A DNA stretch of 33,358 nucleotides from Alkalihalobacillus sp. YIM B00296 (GTDB lineage Bacteria > Bacillota > Bacilli > Bacillales > Fictibacillaceae). The notes beneath the pieces were generated by a model. It searched no databases. It worked only from the letters and a program-made list of their open reading frames with translations, and was not told where the DNA came from. Position 1 is the first letter of the stretch. Every line of letters begins with the position of its first letter. Below, one piece after another: positions 24,717 to 32,798 of this stretch. The stretch is from positions 1 to 33,358 of the forward strand of contig NZ_JAIBLJ010000038.1 of assembly GCF_020179385.1 (NCBI RefSeq), read 5' to 3'. A program made the translations under genes and the position numbers.

Positions 24717-25691
24717 ATGTCAGAAGTCATTCACGATAATGGACGAAAGATACACCCGATCATCGTGCCGACTCGTTCAGATTTGGGCTCCTTCAACTTT
24801 TACCTGGTGGAAGAAGAGGGGAGCGTGTCGCTGATTGATGCGGGTATCAACACAGCAAAATGCTGGGACTTTTTCACCGAATCACTGGGCTGTAAAGGGT
24901 TCTCACTTAAGGACTTGGATCGCATCATCATTACCCATAATCATGAGGATCATGTGGGGTTGGTCGATCGCATTGTTTCGAAGCACGATATTCCAGTGTA
25001 TGTTCCAGAAAATTCAATCCACCGCTTGAAAAGAGACAAGGACTTTTTCCGAATGAGGACCGAGTTCTTTTCTCAGTTATACCGAGAGATGGGATGCGGA
25101 GAAGCTGGGGAGAAACAGGTTAAAAAGCTAAAAGAAGCATTAGAAGACCATGATAAAAAGAAAGTTCAAGCTGATCTCACACCGATCGAGAGTGATCCGA
25201 TCAACGGATTAAAACCGATCCAGACTCCGGGCCATTCGCCAGAACATCTTGTTTTCTTGGATGAGGAGAGGGGATGGCTGTTTAGCGGGGATCTCCTCAT
25301 CAGACATATGTCGAGCAATGCTCTTGTAGAGCCTGACCGTGAAGGGAATCGTCTCCTAACTTTGTTGCAACATGAACAATCTTTGGAGAAATGTAGCTCC
25401 TTTGACATTCAGATTGCTTTTTCAGGACACGGTGTCACGATCGAAAACCCTCAAAATCTGATTGAGATGAGACTTAGTGGTATAAAAAAGAAAGCGGAGA
25501 AGGTACTGAACTATGTTAATAATGGTACCGATACAGCGAGCAAACTCGGAAAAACCATGTATAAGGTAAAATATGAAAGTCAGTTTTCACTTGTTATGTC
25601 TGAAGTAATTGGTCATCTCGATTATTTAGAAATCCATAAGAAAGTCGAAAAGGAAATGAACAATGGGGTTTGGCATTACAAAGCACTTTGA
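24717..25691 (+). CDS. MBL-fold metallo-hydrolase
   Basis: A 324-residue metallo-beta-lactamase-fold hydrolase. The metal motif is H74-N-H76-E-D78-H79 (THNHEDHVG). Later ligands are His in TPGHSPEHLVF, Asp in LFSGDLLI and His in AFSGHGVTI. The C-terminal roughly 90-residue helical extension (IKKKAEKVLNYVNNGTDTAS, then KVKYESQFSLVMSEVIGHLD) is typical of the group near RNase Z-like/YflN or LACTB2-type enzymes, with a winged-helix-like tail. The start ATG 24717 is preferred because TAAGGA is near it; an upstream in-frame ATG at 24684 has no ribosome binding site. The substrate is unknown. Confidence 0.88.
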   Translation: MSEVIHDNGRKIHPIIVPTRSDLGSFNFYLVEEEGSVSLIDAGINTAKCWDFFTESLGCKGFSLKDLDRIIITHNHEDHVGLVDRIVSKHDIPVYVPENSIHRLKRDKDFFRMRTEFFSQLYREMGCGEAGEKQVKKLKEALEDHDKKKVQADLTPIESDPINGLKPIQTPGHSPEHLVFLDEERGWLFSGDLLIRHMSSNALVEPDREGNRLLTLLQHEQSLEKCSSFDIQIAFSGHGVTIENPQNLIEMRLSGIKKKAEKVLNYVNNGTDTASKLGKTMYKVKYESQFSLVMSEVIGHLDYLEIHKKVEKEMNNGVWHYKAL

Positions 25692-25789
25692 CCAAAAACA
25701 ACGGTTCCCCTTACTGATTGAAAAGTGGAAAACCGATTTTGAGGTACTCATGGAGGCGCTATGAGTGGATAACGACTTTAAAAACGTTA

Positions 25790-25819
25790 AGCAGAAGGGT
25801 TTATTTCCTTCTGTTTTTT
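25790..25819 (+). terminator. Rho-independent terminator after the MBL gene
   Basis: CAGAAGG (25792-25798) pairs with CCTTCTG (25807-25813), followed by a run of six T. It lies about 100 bases after the MBL stop; the bases between show no gene. Confidence 0.75.
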
Positions 25820-25841
25820 CAAAGGGGTTGCGGTGAAGAAA

Positions 25842-25893
25842 TGTCTAGCTCCATCGCCCAACCACTTGGATCACTTCAGTCCTCCTGCGGCGG
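25842..25893. repeat. Bacillaceae intergenic repeat, copy 2 (shortened)
   Basis: TGTCTAGCTCCATCGCCCA, then CCACTTGGATCACTTCA and CCTCCTGCGGCGGC, match the first third of the element at 21151. After this the similarity fades, so it is a truncated copy. A short open frame crosses it but is not a gene. Confidence 0.7.
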
Positions 25894-25958
25894 CTCTAGG
25901 ATTGTCTTCTACAGACCATCCTTCATATAATCCGATATCATTAAATGCCTCATGTATG

Positions 25959-26029
25959 AGCCGATTTTAAGATTTATAAGCCGATTTTAAAATATATAAG
26001 CCGAATCCCATATTTATGCACCGATCAGC
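25959..26029. repeat. Tandem repeat array C (GCCGATTTTA units, exact 20-bp period)
   Basis: The core CCGAT/CCGAA occurs at 25961, 25981, 26001 and 26021, exactly 20 bases apart, and once more at 25932. Two units are nearly identical (CCGATTTTAAGATTTATAAG and CCGATTTTAAAATATATAAG); the others have drifted. A further hairpin and then the APC gene promoter follow. Confidence 0.8.
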
Positions 26030-26032
26030 TGA

Positions 26033-26090
26033 GGGCAGACTGTCGAAAAAAGAAAGCGGACTATAGTTGCTCTCCGCCCGAAGTCTGTCC
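26033..26090. other. Compound inverted repeat, possible cruciform or RNA structure
   Basis: GGGCAGACT (26033-26041) pairs with AGTCTGTCC (26082-26090) with one G-T pair. Inside, GCGGA pairs with TCCGC. No T-run follows directly. It could be an mRNA or DNA structure, or part of another dispersed repeat. Confidence 0.45.
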
Positions 26091-26191
26091 TTTGATGGTT
26101 GATGGATTTTGCCTTATCAGCCCACATCCGCAAACAAATTAGGGTTTTATCACCTTTCTGGTTTCAAAAACTCCGAATTTTTTAAAAATTT

Positions 26192-26200
26192 TGATATAAT
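26192..26200 (+). promoter_or_regulatory. Extended -10 promoter of the APC permease gene
   Basis: TGATATAAT gives a consensus TATAAT (26195-26200) with the TGn extension, about 65 bases before the gene. No good -35 is seen, which is usual for extended -10 promoters. A second TATAAT occurs at 26207. Confidence 0.6.
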
Positions 26201-26265
26201 CGAGTATATAATTTCAGCAAGGTTATCCTACAAAATCAAAAAACATACGAAGGAGTGAGGTTGGA

Positions 26266-27666
26266 ATGGATGGAAAGAACAGCATGAAAAGAGTGCTGAC
26301 CAAGGTTGATGTGCTTGTGCTTGCAATCGGTGCGATGCTTGGATGGGGCTGGGTCGTCCTATCAGGCACTTGGATCACTTCGGCAGGATCAATAGGTGCA
26401 GTGCTTGCTTTCGCCATCGGCGGCCTGTTGGTCATTTTTGTCGGATTGACATATTCAGAACTGGCATCTGCCATGCCGGAAGTCGGTGGGGAACATGCCT
26501 ATGTACACAGGGCGCTAGGAAAGAAGGCCTCCTTTATTGCCTCCTGGGCGATCACATTGGGGTATGTCTCTGTCGTCACATTCGAAGCTGTCGCTCTCCC
26601 CACGGTTGTAGATTACATTCTGCCAGATTATCAAGCGGTCTATTTATGGACGATTGCTGGTTGGGATGTATACCTGACATGGGTTTTGATCGGCATGGGA
26701 GGATCGATTTTCATCACACTCATCAACTATTTCGGTGTTAAACCAGCTGTATTTGTGCAATTGGTCTTGACAATCCTTATCGTCTTGATCGGAGTCATGT
26801 TGATTTTCGGTTCAGCAATCAACGGTAGTGCTGCAAACCTTGACCCTTATTTTCTTGGGGGCACAGGCGGCGTCATGGCCGTCCTTATCATGGTCCCATT
26901 TTTATTTGTCGGATTCGATGTTATTCCTCAAGTTGCTGAAGAAGTGAACCTTCCATTCAAACAGATCGGAAAGGTCCTCATCTTTTCTGTCGGATGTGCC
27001 GTTGTATTTTACATGCTGATTGCTTTAGGTGTCGGGTTGGTGCTTGATCAGACGGCCCTGACGAACACGGAGCTTGCAACTGCAGATGCAATGGCTGCCG
27101 CTTTCGGGTCACAAACCTTCGGAAACATCCTGATACTAGGAGGAGTAGCGGGGATCATCACGAGCTGGAATGCCTTCATCATCGGCGGAAGCCGTGTAGT
27201 TTTTGCGATGGCCAAGTCTGGAATGCTGCCCCAATGGTTCGGCTACCTGCATCCAAAATACAAGACACCATCCAATGCCATTCTTGCAATTGGCGGTTTG
27301 GCAGTTCTTGCTCCATTGTTAGGTCGTCCAGCGCTGGTATGGATCGTTGATGCAGGCGGTCTTGGCATCGTGATCGCTTACTTCATGGTTGCGCTCGCGT
27401 TCCTTGTTTTACGCAAAAAAGAACCCGCAATGGCAAGACCGTTCAGAGCAGGGAAGGGGACCGCTGTTGGCTGGATCGCACTCGTGTTGAGCATCGGTTT
27501 CATCAGCCTTTACATGCCGGGAATGCCAGCAGCACTCGTATGGCCGGCCGAATGGATCATGGTAGGCATTTGGTTCTTGATCGGTGCCTATTACTTCTAT
27601 CAAATGAACAAAGGGAACTATGTTTCAAAAGCACAGCCAGATGAGAAGGTAGATATGAATATGTAG
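26266..27666 (+). CDS. APC-family amino acid/polyamine permease
   Basis: A 466-residue integral membrane protein with about 12 hydrophobic segments. The first-helix motif reads IGAMLGWGWVVLSG, followed by TYSELASAMPEVGGEHAYVH, both characteristic of the amino acid-polyamine-organocation family. Helix 6 to 8 segments (FVGFDVIPQVAEEVNLPFKQ and GGSRVVFAMAKSGMLPQWF) support this. Substrates may be amino acids or amines and cannot be told from sequence. It is transcribed alone: an extended -10 promoter, AAGGAGTGAGG before the ATG, and its own terminator. Confidence 0.9.
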   Translation: MDGKNSMKRVLTKVDVLVLAIGAMLGWGWVVLSGTWITSAGSIGAVLAFAIGGLLVIFVGLTYSELASAMPEVGGEHAYVHRALGKKASFIASWAITLGYVSVVTFEAVALPTVVDYILPDYQAVYLWTIAGWDVYLTWVLIGMGGSIFITLINYFGVKPAVFVQLVLTILIVLIGVMLIFGSAINGSAANLDPYFLGGTGGVMAVLIMVPFLFVGFDVIPQVAEEVNLPFKQIGKVLIFSVGCAVVFYMLIALGVGLVLDQTALTNTELATADAMAAAFGSQTFGNILILGGVAGIITSWNAFIIGGSRVVFAMAKSGMLPQWFGYLHPKYKTPSNAILAIGGLAVLAPLLGRPALVWIVDAGGLGIVIAYFMVALAFLVLRKKEPAMARPFRAGKGTAVGWIALVLSIGFISLYMPGMPAALVWPAEWIMVGIWFLIGAYYFYQMNKGNYVSKAQPDEKVDMNM

Positions 27667-27684
27667 AAGCTTCTATAACTATTG

Positions 27685-27719
27685 CAGCGCGCCTTTTTAA
27701 CTGATGGTGCGCTGTTTTT
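27685..27719 (+). terminator. Rho-independent terminator of the APC gene
   Basis: CAGCGCGCC (27685-27693) pairs with GGTGCGCTG (27706-27714; a G-T pair is allowed), followed by TTTTT. It clearly separates the permease from the next regulator. Confidence 0.85.
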
Positions 27720-27808
27720 GGAAAGATTTCCAAGAAGGTTAATGATTGATGTAAGTAGAATGTTAGGATAAATCTAAGTTTATCAGTACCAAAGTGGGTG
27801 GGGGAGTA

Positions 27809-29440
27809 ATGGCTTCTAACTTATTTAATAACAATAAAAAAGTATCTAAACTGTTTGCAATTAATAAGCTTCTTACAAAATCGCTAGATATAGACACGAT
27901 ACTAAGAACATTAGTAGAAGCTGCTAAAGAATTAATTGAAGTATCGGATACGATCATTCTTTATTTATATGAGCCAGTTGAAAATGTTCTAAAAGTTGCA
28001 GAAGGTGTTGGGATTGATATTAAAGTGATGAAGAATATATCCTTTTCACCAGGAGAATCTTTGACTGGGATGACATTTACAGCACGCCGATCCCATTTGT
28101 TTGCATACAAAGACGAGATTGAAGAACACATGACCTCTATGACGGAAAATAATTATCATTATTATTATAAAGGTGTATATGAACGTAAGATAAAAAGTGC
28201 GTTTTGTGTTCCCCTCATGCACCAGAATCAATGTCTTGGTGTCCTGGTAGTAGACAATTTTGAAAATGATGGGGTTTTTACAGAAGAGGATATGGAAGTG
28301 ATTAAAGTTATCGCTGATCAGAGTGCTATAGCTATTGTTAATTCTAATTTATTTCGTGATATAAAGAGAAAAAATGAACAACTTGAACATTCATTGGATA
28401 TCCACGAAAAGTTTACTAAGGTTATTTTGGATGGGGGAGGAATTGAAACGATTGTGTTTTTGTTATCACGTCTTATATCAACAAAAGTGACTTACGTTGA
28501 ACAAAAAAGTCATGAGGACGATTCATATTTATATTCAATCGTTAATGGAAGAAGAGAAGTGTTAGGATACTTCCTATTAGACAAAGAATTCTCGTCATTA
28601 TCTTCCATTGATCTAGTAGCAGTTGAACATGCTGCAACTGCCCTAACCTTGGAATTAGTAAGACAAAACGCACAGTATGAAAAAGAATTGCATTTCCGAG
28701 AGGAACTATTTCAAAAATTGATCGATGGAGCTCCTGTTTCGGAAGTAAAACGTTTTACAAATGTTTTACAGTTTAATTCCCAAGGTGAATTTGTCTGTAT
28801 GATATTGGAAGGGAAACACGGACCGCTTTGGAAACCGAGTGTAATTCTCGAAAAGGAACGATTTGTAAGGTTAGTAGAAAAAATTTGCTATGATGTCTGT
28901 AAATCCAATTTCGTTTTTACAAAAGCTCTCCAGACAAACGTTATCATTCCAGTCAATAAAAAAGAGAATATAGAAAAAATAGTGAAGAAGATTGAAGAGG
29001 TATGTTCGGAAACAAAAGAAATAGTGTATGGTATAGGGCGTGAAGTTCCGATTCAATATATTGAAGATTCTTATCGTGAAGCTTTGGATGCTGTACGATA
29101 TGGAAAGATAAACCGAAATGAAAAGATTATCGATTATTCTGAACTGGGGATTGAACGGTTATGGCAAAAGATTGATGAGACAACATTGGAATACTATGTA
29201 TCTGATAAACTTGGCCCTTTGCTTTCAATGGAACAGGAATATGTTGATACGCTTGGAAAACTTATTGAAACGAATAAAAATCATAAACTGACAGCGGAAC
29301 AATTGCATATCCATCCGAACACATTATATCGAAGAATCAAAAAAATTGAACGGACTATGAAGATTTCACTTGATCAGGAAAATGATTGGATTAATGTAGT
29401 CATTGCCTATCAAATCCATGTGGCGAGACACACTGTATGA
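27809..29440 (+). CDS. PucR/CdaR-family transcriptional regulator with N-terminal GAF domain
   Basis: About 543 residues. A GAF domain spans about residues 15-190 (SPGESLTGMTFTARRS, SAFCVPLMHQNQCLGVLVVD, DQSAIAIVNSNLF). A middle region follows. A CdaR-type GGDEF-like segment comes next (VYGIGREVPIQYIEDSYREA, LDAVRYG). A C-terminal PucR HTH domain ends it (NHKLTAEQLHIHPNTLYRRI). Such regulators activate catabolic operons in response to a small metabolite. The start ATG at 27809 follows GGGGGAG; an in-frame GTG at 27794 has no site. The gene is noticeably more AT-rich than the mannoside locus. It sits directly before the aldehyde dehydrogenase operon, its likely target. Confidence 0.88.
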   Translation: MASNLFNNNKKVSKLFAINKLLTKSLDIDTILRTLVEAAKELIEVSDTIILYLYEPVENVLKVAEGVGIDIKVMKNISFSPGESLTGMTFTARRSHLFAYKDEIEEHMTSMTENNYHYYYKGVYERKIKSAFCVPLMHQNQCLGVLVVDNFENDGVFTEEDMEVIKVIADQSAIAIVNSNLFRDIKRKNEQLEHSLDIHEKFTKVILDGGGIETIVFLLSRLISTKVTYVEQKSHEDDSYLYSIVNGRREVLGYFLLDKEFSSLSSIDLVAVEHAATALTLELVRQNAQYEKELHFREELFQKLIDGAPVSEVKRFTNVLQFNSQGEFVCMILEGKHGPLWKPSVILEKERFVRLVEKICYDVCKSNFVFTKALQTNVIIPVNKKENIEKIVKKIEEVCSETKEIVYGIGREVPIQYIEDSYREALDAVRYGKINRNEKIIDYSELGIERLWQKIDETTLEYYVSDKLGPLLSMEQEYVDTLGKLIETNKNHKLTAEQLHIHPNTLYRRIKKIERTMKISLDQENDWINVVIAYQIHVARHTV

Positions 29441-29479
29441 TTGAATATTGTGTGGCTCGCCACATTTCTATTTATTTTT
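29420..29479 (+). terminator. Terminator overlapping the regulator's last codons
   Basis: GTGGCGAGACACAC (29420-29433) pairs with GTGTGGCTCGCCAC (29450-29463) with one mismatch, and a T-rich tail follows. The stop codon TGA (29438-29440) lies in the loop, so ribosomes finishing translation would interfere with the hairpin. Confidence 0.75.
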
Positions 29480-29525
29480 CAGAATATTATAATTATACAT
29501 ATAAAAGTTTTTGGGAAGGATCAGC

Positions 29526-29570
29526 ATGAACTTTACTAAAAGCTATCGATTTTTGCAATCGACAATCTAA
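29526..29570 (+). CDS. Possible 14-codon leader peptide upstream of the aldehyde dehydrogenase
   Basis: An ATG with GGGAAGGA five bases upstream opens a 14-codon frame (MNFTKSYRFLQSTI) that ends 17 bases before the aldehyde dehydrogenase start. TCGATT and AATCGA inside it form a 6-bp inverted repeat (around 29546-29562), which could be an operator or a leader hairpin. This may be a translated leader that controls the operon, or chance. Confidence 0.3.
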   Translation: MNFTKSYRFLQSTI

Positions 29571-29587
29571 CAACCAGGAGGTTCATA

Positions 29588-31039
29588 ATGGTAACCACTT
29601 ATAATAACTATTTAAATGGAGAATGGACACCTTCAGATTCCGGGGAGACCTATCCAAGTCTAAATCCTGCAAACATTGATGAGGTATTGGGGTACTTTCA
29701 AAAATCTACTATAGGTGATGTAAAGAATGCAATCGACGCTGCAAGGCAAGCATTTCCGGCATGGTCATCGTTACAAGCACCAGAGCGGGGAGAAGTTGTA
29801 TTCCAATTGATCACTCACCTTGAGAATGAAAAGGAAGAATTAGCTAAGCTGATCACAAAGGAAGTTGGAAAATCATTACGGGAAGCGAAGGGGGAGGTTG
29901 CCAAAACGATTCAAGCAATGAAGCAATTCAGTGGTGAAGCAACAAGGTTAACTGGAGAAACTGTCCCTTCTTATAATTCGAATATTTTTGGCTACACCAT
30001 TCGAGAGCCTTTAGGTGTAGTCGGTGTAATCGCTCCTTACAATTTTCCGCTAGGAATTGGGCTCTGGAAGGTTATACCCGCTATTATTGCAGGAAATACA
30101 GTTGTTTTCAAACCTGCAAGTAATACGTCTCTTATCAGTGTAAAAGTGATGGAGTTGCTTGAAAGTTCAGGTGTCCCTAAAGGTGTCGTAAACATGGTTA
30201 CTGGTCCAGGTTCTGTTATCGGGAAAGAATTTGGAACAAATCCTGACATTAAGGCAGTTTCGTTTACTGGATCGACTGATGTAGGAGTCCAGCTAGGCAA
30301 CCTCGTTACAGCAAGAGGAGGACGAATGCAGGCTGAAATGGGAGGTAAAAACCCTGCCATCATTCTAGAGGATGCAGATATTGATAAGGCGGTAGACAGT
30401 ATTGTTGTAAGCGGTTTTCTAGATAATGGTCAACGGTGTACAGGGACAAGTCGAGTCATTGTTCCGAAGTCGATTGCAAATCAAGTAAAAGAAAAACTCG
30501 TAGAACGTGCTGAGAAATTTGTTATCGGAGATGGTTTTCATCATGGTGTGGATAATGGTCCGGTAATTGATGAAGCTCAATTAAACTTGTATTTGGATTC
30601 TTGTCAGAAGGCGATCGAAGAAGGGGCTCTCTTGGAATTTGGAGGTAAGCGGCTCACAGAAGGGGACAAAGCGAAAGGTTATTTTGTATCACCAACCGTA
30701 TTCAGCAACATTACATCAGACATGTCGATTGCACAGGAAGAAATATTCGCGCCTGTCATCGGGATCATGGAGGTGGAATCGTATGAGGAAGCCATTGAAA
30801 TCGCAAACAATATAGAGTTCGGTTTATCCTCAACCATTTACACGAATGACCTGAAGAAAGCATTTCACTTTGTCAGGAATATCCAATCAGGTGTCACACA
30901 TGTAAACCTTCCATCAACTTATTTTGAAAACCAGTATCCATTTGGCGGGAAGAAAACATCAAGTATTGGCCCCCGTGAACAAGGGAGTACATCACTTGAA
31001 TTTTGGACTGATATAAAAACGGTTTATATGAATCCATAA
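29588..31039 (+). CDS. NAD(P)-dependent aldehyde dehydrogenase, semialdehyde dehydrogenase type
   Basis: A 483-residue aldehyde dehydrogenase. Catalytic Cys284 is in NGQRCTGTSR and the general base E250 in QAEMGGKNPAI. The cofactor loop is FTGSTDVG, and PYNFPLGIGLWKVIPA is conserved. The NGQRCTxTSRVIV block resembles alpha-ketoglutarate semialdehyde dehydrogenases (GucD/YcbD-like) more than plain betaine or acetaldehyde dehydrogenases. The likely reaction is oxidation of a carboxylic semialdehyde to a dicarboxylate. AGGAGG precedes the ATG. It is first in a four-gene operon, with the beta-hydroxyacid dehydrogenase 20 bases after it. Confidence 0.9.
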   Translation: MVTTYNNYLNGEWTPSDSGETYPSLNPANIDEVLGYFQKSTIGDVKNAIDAARQAFPAWSSLQAPERGEVVFQLITHLENEKEELAKLITKEVGKSLREAKGEVAKTIQAMKQFSGEATRLTGETVPSYNSNIFGYTIREPLGVVGVIAPYNFPLGIGLWKVIPAIIAGNTVVFKPASNTSLISVKVMELLESSGVPKGVVNMVTGPGSVIGKEFGTNPDIKAVSFTGSTDVGVQLGNLVTARGGRMQAEMGGKNPAIILEDADIDKAVDSIVVSGFLDNGQRCTGTSRVIVPKSIANQVKEKLVERAEKFVIGDGFHHGVDNGPVIDEAQLNLYLDSCQKAIEEGALLEFGGKRLTEGDKAKGYFVSPTVFSNITSDMSIAQEEIFAPVIGIMEVESYEEAIEIANNIEFGLSSTIYTNDLKKAFHFVRNIQSGVTHVNLPSTYFENQYPFGGKKTSSIGPREQGSTSLEFWTDIKTVYMNP

Positions 31040-31059
31040 AATATAAGGAGGTGGATAGA

Positions 31060-31965
31060 ATGACTGTTGTGGGCGTAATTGGATGTGGTGCGATGGGACG
31101 AGGTATGATTAAGAATTTAATCTTGGATGGTCATGAAGTATTGGTCTTCGATATTAACCCTGAAGCAGTTACTTCAGTCGAAAGGCTTGGTGCGATTCCG
31201 ATGTCTTCTGTGCAGGCTGTTGCAGAGGAATCAACCTATCTATTGTTGTCTCTCCCAACCACAATGTTAGTAGAGGATGCGACTATTGGTGAGGCTGGAG
31301 CGATCAAGGTCATGAAAGAAGGGTCCTTTATTTTGGACATGAGTACCACGGATGTGAATAGTACTAGAAAAATCCATGAAAAGGCTTATGAAAAAGGTGT
31401 TTCCTTTTTTGATTGTCCCGTGAGTGGCGGACCAGCAGGAGCTGAAAATGGGGTATTGACAGTGATGGTGGGCGGTAATCAGGGGGAATTTCATCAGGTT
31501 GAACCAGTTTTACATGCCATTGGGAAGGAAGTTAAATATATTGGGAAAACAGGCTCAGGTCAGGTTGTTAAATTATGTCATAATATTGTTGTTTCAGGAC
31601 TCGTTGTCTTGTTGAGTGAAGCTTTCTTAACAGGTGTCAAAGCGGGTGTACCAGCCAGTAAAATAGCAGAAGTGATGCAGGAAGGGTCAGCTCAAAATCG
31701 GGTTATCTCCGTATTTGGCGCTAATTTGATCGGTGGAACCCATGAAAATGTCAAGTTTTTGCTAAGCCATATGCTCAAAGACATTCATTTATATATGGAC
31801 CTTGCCTCTGATGGGAAAATCCCGACCTTTTTAGGTTCTACGATTAACCAGTTATATGAAATAGCGGATCATAAAGGAAAAGGACACCTGGATACTTCTG
31901 CTGTTTGTCAAGTTTTAGAAGAATTATCAAACCTGGAAATCGCTTCGAAATCTGTTGGAAATTAG
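31060..31965 (+). CDS. Beta-hydroxyacid dehydrogenase (3-hydroxyisobutyrate/tartronate semialdehyde reductase family)
   Basis: A 301-residue NAD(P)-dependent enzyme. The N-terminal Rossmann motif is GVIGCGAMGRGM. The substrate signature is FFDCPVSGGPAGAENGVL. Catalytic K171 is in GSGQVVKLCHN. Members interconvert hydroxy acids and semialdehydes (3-hydroxyisobutyrate, 3-hydroxypropionate, tartronate semialdehyde, 4-hydroxybutyrate, sulfolactaldehyde). The start ATG 31060 lies eight bases after AAGGAGGT; an in-frame GTG at 31051 overlaps that site. It is paired with the preceding aldehyde dehydrogenase, which would take the semialdehyde onward. The exact substrate is unresolved. Confidence 0.9.
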   Translation: MTVVGVIGCGAMGRGMIKNLILDGHEVLVFDINPEAVTSVERLGAIPMSSVQAVAEESTYLLLSLPTTMLVEDATIGEAGAIKVMKEGSFILDMSTTDVNSTRKIHEKAYEKGVSFFDCPVSGGPAGAENGVLTVMVGGNQGEFHQVEPVLHAIGKEVKYIGKTGSGQVVKLCHNIVVSGLVVLLSEAFLTGVKAGVPASKIAEVMQEGSAQNRVISVFGANLIGGTHENVKFLLSHMLKDIHLYMDLASDGKIPTFLGSTINQLYEIADHKGKGHLDTSAVCQVLEELSNLEIASKSVGN

Positions 31966-31977
31966 GGGGAGAGTTTA

Positions 31978-32796
31978 ATGACTGATGCACAAAAAAACAT
32001 TTGGAAAGATTGGCGTCTTCATGCTATCGTCTTTGCCATTGTTTTGTTGACTGAATGGATTGGAATTCATCAATTTTCTGTTGGACCAGGAGTCATTTTA
32101 TTATTGCCGATGCTATACGCCATTCTTATTGGACTAGCTTTGTATTTCACTCCCATCGTTAAGGAAAGACAATCAAAAAACGCAGAACCATTGATTGTTC
32201 TCGGGGTAACTTTATTGATTGCGAAGATCGGGGTTATCATCGGTCCGTCACTCCCTCAAATCATAGAAGCAGGACCTGCTCTACTGCTTCAAGAATTCGG
32301 AAATTTAGGGACGATCATTTTGGCTCTTCCTCTCGCGGTTGCCTTTGGTATCAAAAGGGAAAGCATCGGGATGACGCATTCGGTTGCACGTGAACCAAAC
32401 GTCGGGTTGATCATGGATAAATTCGGTTTTAATTCACCAGAAGGTCGGGGCGTAATGGCCATTTATATTTTTGGAACAGTGTTTGGTGCTGTGTTCATGG
32501 GACTTATTTCAGGTTTCTTAGCAACTTTGACCCCTCTGCATCCGTATTCTTTCGCCATGGCATCAGGAATTGGAAGTGGAAGTATGATGGCAGCAGCAAG
32601 TGGATCACTCGTTGCGGCATTTCCTGCAATGGAAAACGATATACTAGCATTTGCTGGTGCAAGCAATCTATTATCCTTATCAACCGGTTTATACATGAGT
32701 ATCTTTATTGGTCTACCATTAACTGAAAAATTATATGAAGTCTTAAGTAAACGGAAAAATGAAAAGATAAATCCGAATACAAAGATGGGGGCGTAA
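31978..32796 (+). CDS. DUF3100 family membrane protein, putative transporter subunit
   Basis: A 272-residue polytopic protein with about 7-8 hydrophobic segments. It matches DUF3100 in pattern (MTHSVAREPNVGLIMDKFGF, SGIGSGSMMAAASGSL, FAGASNLLSLSTGLYMSIFI). The polar small-residue motif GSGSMMAAASGS and the helix break SREPN are plausible substrate or ion sites. The function is not established. Its place after two dehydrogenases suggests it imports their substrate. The ribosome binding site is AGGGGGAG. The partner gene starts two bases after its stop. Confidence 0.8.
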   Translation: MTDAQKNIWKDWRLHAIVFAIVLLTEWIGIHQFSVGPGVILLLPMLYAILIGLALYFTPIVKERQSKNAEPLIVLGVTLLIAKIGVIIGPSLPQIIEAGPALLLQEFGNLGTIILALPLAVAFGIKRESIGMTHSVAREPNVGLIMDKFGFNSPEGRGVMAIYIFGTVFGAVFMGLISGFLATLTPLHPYSFAMASGIGSGSMMAAASGSLVAAFPAMENDILAFAGASNLLSLSTGLYMSIFIGLPLTEKLYEVLSKRKNEKINPNTKMGA

Positions 32797-32798
32797 TT

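Noticed and set aside
25718-25930. Possible small protein of 70 codons
   Set aside because: It runs across a terminator and a known intergenic repeat, and resembles no protein.
19731-26029. CRISPR interpretation of the three short repeat arrays
   Set aside because: Cores are only 5-10 bases, the period is 20-21 bases with no spacer-length unique segments, and no cas genes are present.
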